Source: Cereibacter azotoformans | Lineage (GTDB): Bacteria; Pseudomonadota; Alphaproteobacteria; Rhodobacterales; Rhodobacteraceae | NCBI GenBank assembly: GCA_017599285.1 | Contig: JAGFXX010000001.1 | Span: 930,001 to 994,000 of the forward strand | DNA: 64,000 bases | Reading direction: 5' to 3' | Shown: one piece after another, positions 24,566 through 33,376 of the stretch | How positions within the stretch are numbered: the stretch's first letter is position 1 | Layout of the letters: every line of letters begins with the position of its first letter | Notes under the pieces: model-generated | Databases searched by the model: none | Told to the model about the DNA's origin: nothing | What the model saw: only the letters and a program-made list of their open reading frames with translations | Position numbers and translations under genes: made by a program

Positions 24566-25210
24566 ATGATCCGTCTCGACATCTTTTCGGACCCGATCTG
24601 CCCCTGGTGCTACATCGGCAAGGCCCTGCTCGATCGCGCCCTCGGAACGCGGCCCGATCATCCGTTCGCGATCGAGTGGCATCCGTTCCAGCTCAATCCC
24701 GAGATGCCCCCCGAGGGCATGGACCGGCGCACCTATCTCGAGACGAAGTTCGGCAGCCGGCAGGCCGCCGCCGAAGCCTACACCCGTGTCCAGGGCGCCG
24801 CCGAGGCCGCCGGCCTCGAGATAGATCTGGCCGCGATCCAGCGCACGCCGAACACGCTCGACGCGCACAGGCTGATCCACTGGGCGGGGCTCGAGGGGCG
24901 CCAGACGCCGGTGGTCTCGGCCCTCTTCCGCAGCTATTTCCGCGAAGGGCTGGACATCGGCGACCCCGAGGTGCTGGCCGACATCGCCGGCCGCTGCGGC
25001 ATGGACCGGGCGCTGACGCTGCGGCTGCTGGCCTCCGACTCCGACCGCGAGGATCTGGCCGCGCGCGATGCCGACGCGCGCGCCAAGGGCGTGCGGGCGG
25101 TGCCGACCTTCCTCGTCGCGCGCCGCCATGCGGTGCCGGGGGCGCAGCCGGTCGAGCTGTGGCAGCAGGTCATCGACGAACTGGCCGGCCAGGATGGGGC
25201 GGACGCATGA
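24566..25210 (+). CDS. DsbA-family oxidoreductase, FrnE-like
   Basis: Encodes 214 residues. MIRLDIFSDPICPWCYIG puts a CPWC redox motif at residues 12-15 at the start of a thioredoxin fold, and VRAVPTFLVARRHAVPGAQP near the C terminus holds the cis-proline loop. This is the FrnE/2-hydroxychromene-carboxylate-isomerase-like branch of DsbA proteins; with no signal peptide it should be cytoplasmic. FrnE proteins have disulfide isomerase or oxidoreductase activity tied to oxidative stress in some bacteria. AAGGAG sets the start. The stop overlaps the transporter gene start by four bases. It is divergent from tetR, sharing the intergenic palindrome. Confidence 0.88.
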   Translation: MIRLDIFSDPICPWCYIGKALLDRALGTRPDHPFAIEWHPFQLNPEMPPEGMDRRTYLETKFGSRQAAAEAYTRVQGAAEAAGLEIDLAAIQRTPNTLDAHRLIHWAGLEGRQTPVVSALFRSYFREGLDIGDPEVLADIAGRCGMDRALTLRLLASDSDREDLAARDADARAKGVRAVPTFLVARRHAVPGAQPVELWQQVIDELAGQDGADA

Positions 25211-26424
25211 CCTCGACCACCGACATCCCCGAGAGCGGCCGGCTCTCGCGGCCCGAGTTCGTGGGCATGATCGCGATGCTCTTCGCGACCGTCGCCTTTT
25301 CCATCGACTCGATGCTGCCCGCCCTGCCCGAGATCGCCGCCGAACTCAGTCCCGCCGACCCGAACCGGGCGCAGCTGATCCTGACGAGCTTCGTGCTCGG
25401 CATGGGGATCGGCACCTTCGTGGCGGGCCCGCTCTCGGACCGGTTCGGCCGCAAGCGCGTGATCATGGGCGGGGCGGTGCTCTACTGCCTCGCCGCCCTC
25501 TGCGCCTGGGCGGCCCCGACGCTCGAGCTTCTGCTGATCGCCCGCGTGGTGGGCGGGCTCGGCGCCTCGGCCCCGCGAGTCGTGTCGCTGGCCCTCGTCC
25601 GCGACCTCTACCGCGGGCGCGAGATGGCGCGGATCATGAGCTTTGCCATGCTGATCTTCACGCTGGTGCCGGCCGTGGCGCCGCTCATGGGAACGGTGAT
25701 CATCGACGCCCTCGGCTGGCGGGGCATCTTCCTGTCGTTCCTGGCCTTTTCGGCCGTGTCGATCCTTTGGCTCTCGATCCGCCAGCCCGAGACGCTGCCA
25801 CCGCACGCGCGGCGCCCCGTCTCGGTCGCGGGGCTCGGCTCGGCCTTCCGCGAGGTGCTCTCGCATCGCGTGATCCTGACGGCCATCGGCGTGCAGACTC
25901 TGGTCTTCGGCGCGCTCTTCGGCACGCTCTCCTCGACCCAGCAGGTGTTCGACGTGACCTGGGGGCGCGGAGAGAGCTTTCCGCTGTGGTTTGCGGTCAT
26001 CGCCCTGATGGCGGGCACGGCGAGCCTCGTCAATGCGGCCCTCGTCATGCGGCTCGGGATGCGCTTTCTCGTGACGGTGGCGCTCGGGGTGCAGTTCCTG
26101 CTGTCGCTCGGCATGTGGGGGATGACGGCGAACGACCTCTGGCCCGCGGCGCTGGCCTTTCCAGCCTATGTCCTCTGGACGACCGGGGTCTTCTTCATGG
26201 CGGGCCTGACGCTTGGCAACCTTAACGCGATGGCGATGGAGCCGGTGGGCCACATCGCGGGCATGGCGGCCTCGGTGATCGGCTCCATCGCGACGGTGCT
26301 CGCGGTGGCCCTCGCGGCGCCTCTTGGTCTCGCCTTCGACGGCACTCCGCTGCCCCTGATGCTCGGGGTGGCGTCCTTTGCCGGTGTGGGCTTCCTGCTG
26401 ATCCGGTCCCTGCCGAGGACCTGA
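25207..26424 (+). CDS. MFS transporter, Bcr/CflA-type drug exporter
   Basis: Encodes 405 residues with twelve predicted membrane spans. The motif A loop GPLSDRFGRKRVIMGG lies between spans 2 and 3, and SMLPALPEIAAEL after span 1 is characteristic of the Bcr/CflA subfamily of proton-coupled drug exporters. Its ATG overlaps the upstream DsbA-type gene by four bases, so the two are one operon. It ends 48 bases before the convergent end of mfd. The substrate is unknown. Confidence 0.9.
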   Translation: MTSTTDIPESGRLSRPEFVGMIAMLFATVAFSIDSMLPALPEIAAELSPADPNRAQLILTSFVLGMGIGTFVAGPLSDRFGRKRVIMGGAVLYCLAALCAWAAPTLELLLIARVVGGLGASAPRVVSLALVRDLYRGREMARIMSFAMLIFTLVPAVAPLMGTVIIDALGWRGIFLSFLAFSAVSILWLSIRQPETLPPHARRPVSVAGLGSAFREVLSHRVILTAIGVQTLVFGALFGTLSSTQQVFDVTWGRGESFPLWFAVIALMAGTASLVNAALVMRLGMRFLVTVALGVQFLLSLGMWGMTANDLWPAALAFPAYVLWTTGVFFMAGLTLGNLNAMAMEPVGHIAGMAASVIGSIATVLAVALAAPLGLAFDGTPLPLMLGVASFAGVGFLLIRSLPRT

Positions 26425-26472
26425 TCCGGCCTTTGATGAAAGGCGGCGTGAACCGTTTTTCCGCTTGCCGCC

Positions 26473-29400
26473 TCAGGCGGAGGGTGCCTTGGCCTTGGCC
26501 TTTTCGGGCTTCACCAGCTTTTCGGCCAGATCGCGTGCGATGGCAAACGCGCCCTTGATCCGGTCACCTTCCGTCTTCCAGTCCCGCGCAAGCACGATCT
26601 TGTTGTCCTTCACCCGCGCCGTGTCCCCCTGCGCCTTGATGAAATCCACAAGCCCCACCGGATTGGCGAACTTGTCGTTGTGGAACTGGACCGTGGCCCC
26701 CCGAGGCCCGGTTTCCAGCCGAGAGATCCCGGCGCGCTTGCACATGGCCTTGATGCGAACAACGAGGAGCAAGGTGTTGACCTCCTTGGGCAATGGGCCA
26801 AAGCGGTCGATCAGCTCGGCGGCGAAGCCCTCCAGCTCGACCTTGGTCGTCAGCCCCGAGAGCCGGCGGTAAAGCCCCAGCCGCACGTCGAGATCCGTCA
26901 CGAACTCCTCGGGGATCAGCACCGGCACCCCGAGGTTGATCTGCGGCGCCCATTGCTCGTCCTGCTCGGTCAGGCCCTGCAACTCGCCCGAGCGCAGCTT
27001 CTGGATCGTCTCCTCCAGCATCTGCTGGTAAAGCTCGTAGCCCACTTCCTTGATATGGCCCGACTGTTCCTCGCCCAGCAGGTTCCCCGCGCCCCGCAGG
27101 TCGAGGTCGTGGCTGGCCAGGTTGAAGCCCGCGCCGAGACTGTCGAGACTGGCCAGCAGCCGCAGCCGCTTGATCGCCTGCGGCGTCAAGGGCGCGCGAG
27201 GCTTGGTGGTCAGGTAGCAGTAGGCCCGCGTCTTGGCCCGGCCCACCCGGCCGCGGATCTGGTAAAGCTGGCTGAGGCCGAACATGTCGGCGCGATGCAC
27301 GATCATCGTGTTGGCGGTGGGAATGTCGAGACCGGACTCAACGATCGTCGTGGCAAGAAGCACGTCGAACTTGCCGTCATAAAAGGCGTTCATCCGTTCG
27401 TCGAGGTCGCCCGCCGCCAGTTGGCCGTGGGCCACGACATAGGTCACCTCGGGCACATGCTCGCGCAGGAAGGTCTCCATGTCGGGCAGGTCCGACAGGC
27501 GCGGCACGACGAAGAAGCTCTGCCCGCCCCGGTAGCGTTCGCGCAGAAGCGCCTCGCGGATCGTCACCGTGTCGAACTCGGACACATAGGTGCGGATGGC
27601 CAGCCGGTCCACCGGGGGCGTCGCAATGATCGACAGATCCCGCACGCCCGTAAGCGACAGTTGCAGCGTCCGCGGGATCGGCGTCGCGGTCAGGGTCAGC
27701 ACATGCACCTCCGAGCGCATCTCCTTCAGCCGCTCCTTGTGCGAGACGCCGAAATGCTGCTCCTCGTCGATGATGAGAAGGCCGAGGCTCTTCAGCTTCA
27801 CGCCTTTGGCCAGAAGCGCGTGGGTGCCGATGCAGATATCCACCGTCCCGTCGGCCAGCCCCGCCCGCGTCTCGGCCGCTTCCCTCGCGGACACGAAGCG
27901 CGAAAGTTGACGCACCTTCATCGGAAAGCCGCGGAAGCGCTCGGAAAAGCTGCGGAAATGCTGCCGCGCGAGCAGCGTCGTCGGGCAGATCACCGCGACC
28001 TGCATCCCGGCCAAAGCCGCCACGAAGGCCGCGCGCATCGCGACTTCGGTCTTGCCGAAGCCCACGTCGCCCACCACCAGCCGGTCCATCGGGCTGCCGG
28101 ATTCCAGGTCCTTGATGACATCCGCGATGGCCGACAGCTGATCGTCGGTTTCCTGGTAGGGAAAGCGGGCCGAGAAGGCCTCCCACAGCGAATGAGGCGC
28201 CTCGAGGATCGGCGCATGGCGCAGGTGACGCTCGGCCGCGATCCGCATCAGCCGCTCGGCGATCTCGCGGATGCGCTCCTTCAGGCGGGCCTTCTTCGCC
28301 TGCCACGCCCCGCCGCCGAGCTTGTCGAGAAGCCCCTCCTCATGCCCGTAACGGCTGAGAAGCTCAATGTTCTCCACCGGCAGGTAGAGCTTCGCCTCCT
28401 CCGCATAGACGAGATGCAGGTAGTCGTGCGGCGGCCCCGGCTTGTTCGAGGGCGGCTGCGGCACGCGCAGCGTCTCGAGCCCCATGTAGCGGCCCACGCC
28501 ATGTTCGACATGGACGACGAGATCGCCGGGCGTCAGGGTGTCGTGCTCGCGCAGGAAGTTCTCGGCCTTGCGGCGCTTCTTCGGCTTCGAGATCAGCCGG
28601 TCGCCCAGCACGTCCTGTTCCGAGATCACCGCAAGGCCCGGCGCGGTAAAGCCCTGCTCCAGCGACCAGACCATCAGATGCGTGCCGCCGCGCCCCTCGG
28701 GGACGTCGCGGATGTCGCGGACGAACTTCGCGCCCTGCAGCCCCGCATCCTCCAGAAGCCCCTTCAGACGTTCGCGCGCGCCTTCGGACCAGCTGGCGAT
28801 CACCACCTGACCCTGTTCGCGCAACGTGCGAACATGATCGACCAAGGCACCGAAAAGGCTGATATTTTCCGCCTGACGCTCCGGCGCGAAGTTGCGGCCC
28901 ATGCGACCGCCGGCATCCAGCACACCCGGTCCCGGACTCTGGGCCAGCGGCGACAGCTGGATGACCCGGTGCCCCACCACCGCCGCGTGCCAGGCGGCTT
29001 CGTCCAGATAGAGAAGCTCGGGCGCCGAGGGCTTGTACACCGTATCGAGACGACCCTTCGCCGTCATCGCCTCGCGCCGGGCATCATACTGGTCGGCAAT
29101 CCCCTCCCAGCGCGAAATCCGGGCGGGTGTCACCTGGTCGTCGAGCATCACGCTCGCCTCGGGCAGGTAGTCGAACAGCGTCTCCAGCCGCTCGTGGAAG
29201 AAGGGCAGCCAGTGCTCCATCCCCTGATGCTTGCGCCCCGCACTGACCGCCTCGTAGAGCGGGTCATCGGTGCCCGCCGCGCCGAACTCGATCCGGTAGT
29301 TCTGGCGGAAGCGGGTGATCGACCCCTCGTCCAGCATCACCTCGGACACCGGAGCCAGCTCGACAAGGTCGAGCTTCTCGACCGTCCGCTGGGTCTCGGG

Positions 29401-29964
29401 GTCGAAGCGGCGCGCGCCGTCCAGCACGTCGCCGAAGAAGTCGAGCCGCACCGGCCCCGCCACACCCGGCGGGAAGATGTCCACGATGCCTCCGCGGATC
29501 GCGTAGTCACCGGGTTCCGTCACCGTATCGGTCAGTGAAAAACCCATGCGGGACAGGTAGGTTCGAAGCCGTCCTTCATCCACCCGGTCACCCACGCGGG
29601 CCGTGAAGGAGGCCGCGCGCAGCAGATCCCGCGCCGGGATGCGCTGCGTGGCCGCGTTCAGCGTCGTCAGCAGCACGAACGGCCCCGGCATCCCGTGCGC
29701 GAGCGCGGCCAGCGTCGCCATCCGGCGCGAGGAGATCTCGGGGTTGGGCGAGACCCGATCGTAGGGCAGACAGTCCCAGGCGGGCAGCTCCAGCACGACG
29801 GCCTGCGGCGCCATGATGGCCAGGGCCGCGCGCATCGCCTCGAGCCGCTTGTCGTCGCGCGCGACATGGATGACAGGGGCACCGCGGTCGAGCTCTTTGG
29901 CGACCAGGCGGGCGTCGTAGCCCTCGGGCGCACCGCCGAGGAGGATCCGCGTTCCATTCTGCAT
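26473..29964 (-). CDS. mfd: Mfd, transcription-repair coupling factor
   Basis: Encodes 1163 residues with the full Mfd layout. The N-terminal UvrB-homology region contains LPAWDCLPYDRVSPNPEI. The RNA-polymerase-interacting CarD-like domain follows (GDLVVHVEHGVGRYMGLE, about residues 480-500). The RecG-like translocase has GDVGFGKTEVAMRA as Walker A, IIDEEQHFGVSHKERLK as the DEEQ box, TLTATPIPRTLQLSL and QIRGRVGRA. A C-terminal autoinhibitory domain completes it. It removes RNA polymerase stalled at lesions and recruits UvrA. The start could also be GTG at 29973; neither has a strong ribosome site. Single gene. Confidence 0.97.
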   Translation of the reverse strand: MQNGTRILLGGAPEGYDARLVAKELDRGAPVIHVARDDKRLEAMRAALAIMAPQAVVLELPAWDCLPYDRVSPNPEISSRRMATLAALAHGMPGPFVLLTTLNAATQRIPARDLLRAASFTARVGDRVDEGRLRTYLSRMGFSLTDTVTEPGDYAIRGGIVDIFPPGVAGPVRLDFFGDVLDGARRFDPETQRTVEKLDLVELAPVSEVMLDEGSITRFRQNYRIEFGAAGTDDPLYEAVSAGRKHQGMEHWLPFFHERLETLFDYLPEASVMLDDQVTPARISRWEGIADQYDARREAMTAKGRLDTVYKPSAPELLYLDEAAWHAAVVGHRVIQLSPLAQSPGPGVLDAGGRMGRNFAPERQAENISLFGALVDHVRTLREQGQVVIASWSEGARERLKGLLEDAGLQGAKFVRDIRDVPEGRGGTHLMVWSLEQGFTAPGLAVISEQDVLGDRLISKPKKRRKAENFLREHDTLTPGDLVVHVEHGVGRYMGLETLRVPQPPSNKPGPPHDYLHLVYAEEAKLYLPVENIELLSRYGHEEGLLDKLGGGAWQAKKARLKERIREIAERLMRIAAERHLRHAPILEAPHSLWEAFSARFPYQETDDQLSAIADVIKDLESGSPMDRLVVGDVGFGKTEVAMRAAFVAALAGMQVAVICPTTLLARQHFRSFSERFRGFPMKVRQLSRFVSAREAAETRAGLADGTVDICIGTHALLAKGVKLKSLGLLIIDEEQHFGVSHKERLKEMRSEVHVLTLTATPIPRTLQLSLTGVRDLSIIATPPVDRLAIRTYVSEFDTVTIREALLRERYRGGQSFFVVPRLSDLPDMETFLREHVPEVTYVVAHGQLAAGDLDERMNAFYDGKFDVLLATTIVESGLDIPTANTMIVHRADMFGLSQLYQIRGRVGRAKTRAYCYLTTKPRAPLTPQAIKRLRLLASLDSLGAGFNLASHDLDLRGAGNLLGEEQSGHIKEVGYELYQQMLEETIQKLRSGELQGLTEQDEQWAPQINLGVPVLIPEEFVTDLDVRLGLYRRLSGLTTKVELEGFAAELIDRFGPLPKEVNTLLLVVRIKAMCKRAGISRLETGPRGATVQFHNDKFANPVGLVDFIKAQGDTARVKDNKIVLARDWKTEGDRIKGAFAIARDLAEKLVKPEKAKAKAPSA

Positions 29965-30030
29965 GAGGCTCACTTAACAGGGCGCACCGCGGCGTCAACG
30001 GCCTCTGCGCCGCCTCCAGCGCCGAAGCGG

Positions 30031-30546
30031 TCAGAGCACGCCGATGCGCAGGTTCTGATACATGCCCCACAGGGCGGTCACGAAGATCGAGACCACGCCG
30101 AGCCCCTGCACCTGCCTGCGGTGCGCGGCAAGCGCGCGGTACAGCTCGCGGCCCGAGAGGTCCTCGATGCGGAAGGCGGTGCGCAGGCTGAGCCCGCCCA
30201 CCAGCATCATGGGAAAGCCGAGGCAGAAGAGCGCCTGCGCGAACTCGATCCCGTAGCGAAATCCCAGAAGGCCGAGCGTGGTGAGAAGGAAGGCGCCGAT
30301 GGCCACGATCCAGAGCCCGGCACTCGTGCCGATGTGGCGGAGCCGCCCGGCATAGATGCGCGACAGCTGGTTCACGTCCTCGCCCGCCGCGCCGCCCCGG
30401 CGCCGGGCGCGCTGCACGAGATCCCAGGGAACGCCGATCACCCAGTGACTCGCCGTGGACCACATGACCGCGAGCGCGATCCAGAACCACAGGTTGGAAA
30501 AGGACCGCAGATCGATCACTTCCGAAACACGGGCATAAAAATCCAC
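30031..30546 (-). CDS. Conserved four-span membrane protein of unknown role
   Basis: Encodes 171 residues if it starts at GTG 30546, which has GAGGAAGGT at the right distance; an upstream ATG at 30576 would add ten residues without a ribosome site. Four hydrophobic segments are seen, about residues 18-40, 76-97, 101-120 and 148-165, with a basic loop (QRARRRGG) after the first. VSEVIDLRSFSNLWFW near the N terminus is a block I recall from rhodobacteral relatives, some of which are labelled a component of the SufBCD complex; nothing here supports an iron-sulfur role. It is on the same strand as mfd and 66 bases before it. Confidence 0.75.
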   Translation of the reverse strand: MDFYARVSEVIDLRSFSNLWFWIALAVMWSTASHWVIGVPWDLVQRARRRGGAAGEDVNQLSRIYAGRLRHIGTSAGLWIVAIGAFLLTTLGLLGFRYGIEFAQALFCLGFPMMLVGGLSLRTAFRIEDLSGRELYRALAAHRRQVQGLGVVSIFVTALWGMYQNLRIGVL

Positions 30547-30612
30547 GAGCACCTTCCTCTCGCCCGGACGGGTCATCCCACCGCCCTTGCGGCATTCCTA
30601 CCCTTGAGATGA

Positions 30613-31692
<1,080 letters not shown>

Positions 31693-31743
31693 GGCGCCGG
31701 CCCCTGAGTGAGCGTCCGGCCGCCATGGCCGGGCTGCTCCGGG

Positions 31744-31772
31744 CTGACAACGGGCGAAGAACGCTGTATAAC
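31744..31772 (+). promoter_or_regulatory. Sigma-70 promoter of the SYLF lipoprotein gene
   Basis: CTGACA (31744-31749), an exact 17-base spacer and TATAAC (31767-31772). It predicts a start near 31779 and a 50-base leader. It shows that the gene after hemB has its own strong promoter. Confidence 0.65.
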
Positions 31773-31830
31773 GTCGTGTCAGGGGGGCGAAAGATCCCCG
31801 ATCCACGGTTCGGGGCGGAAAGAGGGTTTC

Positions 31831-32388
31831 ATGGCTGACTATTCGAGGCGGACATTTCTCGGTACCGCAGGCACGGCGGTTCTTCTGACGGCGGCCTGCG
31901 CCAACGGCGTCGGCAACAACAACGCGGCGGTGATCGACGCGCGGGTGGATGCCACGCGCGATTATCTCTTCGGGCGCTACCCCGGCACGCGCGACCTTGC
32001 ACGCGACGCCAGGGGCGTTCTCTACATGCCGCTCGTGACCGAGGCGGGCTTCGGCGTCGGCGGCGCCTACGGGCGCGGGGCGCTGAGGATCAACGACATC
32101 ACGGTGGATTACTATTCGGCCACCCGCGCGACCATCGGCTTCCAGATCGGCGCGCAGCAATATGCCCATGCGCTCTTCTTCATGACCGAACAGGCGCTGG
32201 CCGATTTCCGGGCGGGCTCGGGCTGGGCGGTGGGCGCGGACGTGCGCTACGCCACGCCCGATCAGGGCGCCAGCATCGGCAAGGAGACGACCGAGATCCA
32301 GCCCGTCGTGGCGCTGGTCTTCGGACAGTCGGGCCTGATCGCCGGGGCGACGCTGGGCGGCGTCAAATATTCGCGCATCATCCCGTGA
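31831..32388 (+). CDS. Tat-exported lipoprotein with SYLF (Ysc84-type) domain
   Basis: Encodes 185 residues. The N terminus MADYSRRTFLGTAG has a twin-arginine motif (SRRTFL), and LLTAAC forms a lipobox with the lipidated cysteine at residue 23. The remainder (RDLARDARGVLYMPLVTEAGFGVGGAYGRGAL) is a SYLF/Ysc84 domain, a fold associated with phospholipid binding; in bacteria its role is not settled. It should be anchored on the periplasmic side of the membrane. It has a separate strong promoter and ends before a large hairpin. Confidence 0.85.
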   Translation: MADYSRRTFLGTAGTAVLLTAACANGVGNNNAAVIDARVDATRDYLFGRYPGTRDLARDARGVLYMPLVTEAGFGVGGAYGRGALRINDITVDYYSATRATIGFQIGAQQYAHALFFMTEQALADFRAGSGWAVGADVRYATPDQGASIGKETTEIQPVVALVFGQSGLIAGATLGGVKYSRIIP

Positions 32389-32402
32389 TCCGTCACGGAC
32401 GG

Positions 32403-32426
32403 GCCCCGGGAGTCATCTCCCGGGGC
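32403..32426. terminator. Bidirectional hairpin between convergent genes
   Basis: Perfect ten-base-pair stem GCCCCGGGAG (32403-32412) and CTCCCGGGGC (32417-32426) with loop TCAT, flanked by ACGG/CCGT. There is no T-tract, so termination on either side is inferred from strength and position only. Confidence 0.55.
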
Positions 32427-32433
32427 CGGCCCG

Positions 32434-33300
32434 TCAGCGGGTCAGGCGCTTGATGAGCGCGGACGTGTCCCAGCGGCCGCCGCCCATCTGCTGAACCTCC
32501 TTGTAGAACTGGTCGACGAGGGCCGTGACGGGCAGGCTCGCCCCCACCTCGTCGGCGGTCCGCAGGCAGATCCCCAGATCCTTGCGCATCCAGTCCACGG
32601 CGAAGCCGAAGTCGAACCGGTCCTCGAGCATGGTCGCATGGCGGTTCGCCATCTGCCAGCTTCCGGCCGCCCCCTGGCTGATGACCTCGACCACGGCCTT
32701 GCCGTCCATGCCGGCCTTCTGGCCGAAGGCCAGCGCCTCGGCCAGCCCCTGCACCAGCCCCGCAATGCAGATCTGGTTCATCATCTTGGCGACCTGCCCC
32801 GAGCCGCTCTCGCCCAGCCGGTGGCAGACGCGGGCATAGGCCTCCATCACCGGCTCGGCCCGTGCATAATGCGCCTCCGAGCCGCCGCACATGATCGAGA
32901 GCGCCCCGTTCTCGGCCCCGGCCTGCCCGCCCGACACCGGCGCATCAACGAAGCCCAGGCCAAGCCCGTCCGCCTCGGCCGCCAGCTCGCGCGTGACCTG
33001 CGCCGAAACGGTGGTGTGATCGACGAAGATCGCGCCCCTCTCCATGCCCGCGAAGGCGCCCGTCTCGCCGCGGCAGATCGCGCGCAGATCGTCGTCATTG
33101 CCCACGCAGGCCATCACGAACTCGGCGCCCGCCGCCGCCTCGGCCGGCGTGGGCGCCGAGCGTCCGCCGTGCCGGGACACCCAGGCCTCGGCCTTGGCGC
33201 CGCTGCGGTTGAAGACCGTCACCTCGTGCCCCTTGGCGGCCAGATGCCCCGCCATCGGGAAGCCCATGACCCCCAGTCCCAGAAATGCCAGCTTGGCCAT
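32434..33300 (-). CDS. 3-hydroxyisobutyrate dehydrogenase-family oxidoreductase
   Basis: Encodes 288 residues of the beta-hydroxyacid dehydrogenase family. MAKLAFLGLGVMGFPMAGHL has the N-terminal GxGxxG cofactor loop, FVDAPVSGGQAGAENGALSIM holds the substrate-binding DAPVSGG motif, and GQVAKMMNQ contains the catalytic lysine. Members reduce or oxidise 3-hydroxyisobutyrate, tartronate semialdehyde or succinic semialdehyde (GLYR type). The exact substrate cannot be told from the sequence; the neighbours give no pathway. GGGAGG upstream fixes the start. It diverges from the acylase gene. Confidence 0.88.
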   Translation of the reverse strand: MAKLAFLGLGVMGFPMAGHLAAKGHEVTVFNRSGAKAEAWVSRHGGRSAPTPAEAAAGAEFVMACVGNDDDLRAICRGETGAFAGMERGAIFVDHTTVSAQVTRELAAEADGLGLGFVDAPVSGGQAGAENGALSIMCGGSEAHYARAEPVMEAYARVCHRLGESGSGQVAKMMNQICIAGLVQGLAEALAFGQKAGMDGKAVVEVISQGAAGSWQMANRHATMLEDRFDFGFAVDWMRKDLGICLRTADEVGASLPVTALVDQFYKEVQQMGGGRWDTSALIKRLTR

Positions 33301-33376
33301 GATCTTCCTCCCGATTGCCGTCATGTTCCGGATCGACTAGGAACCATTCCGACCTCTCGCGTCAAGGACGGGCCCC

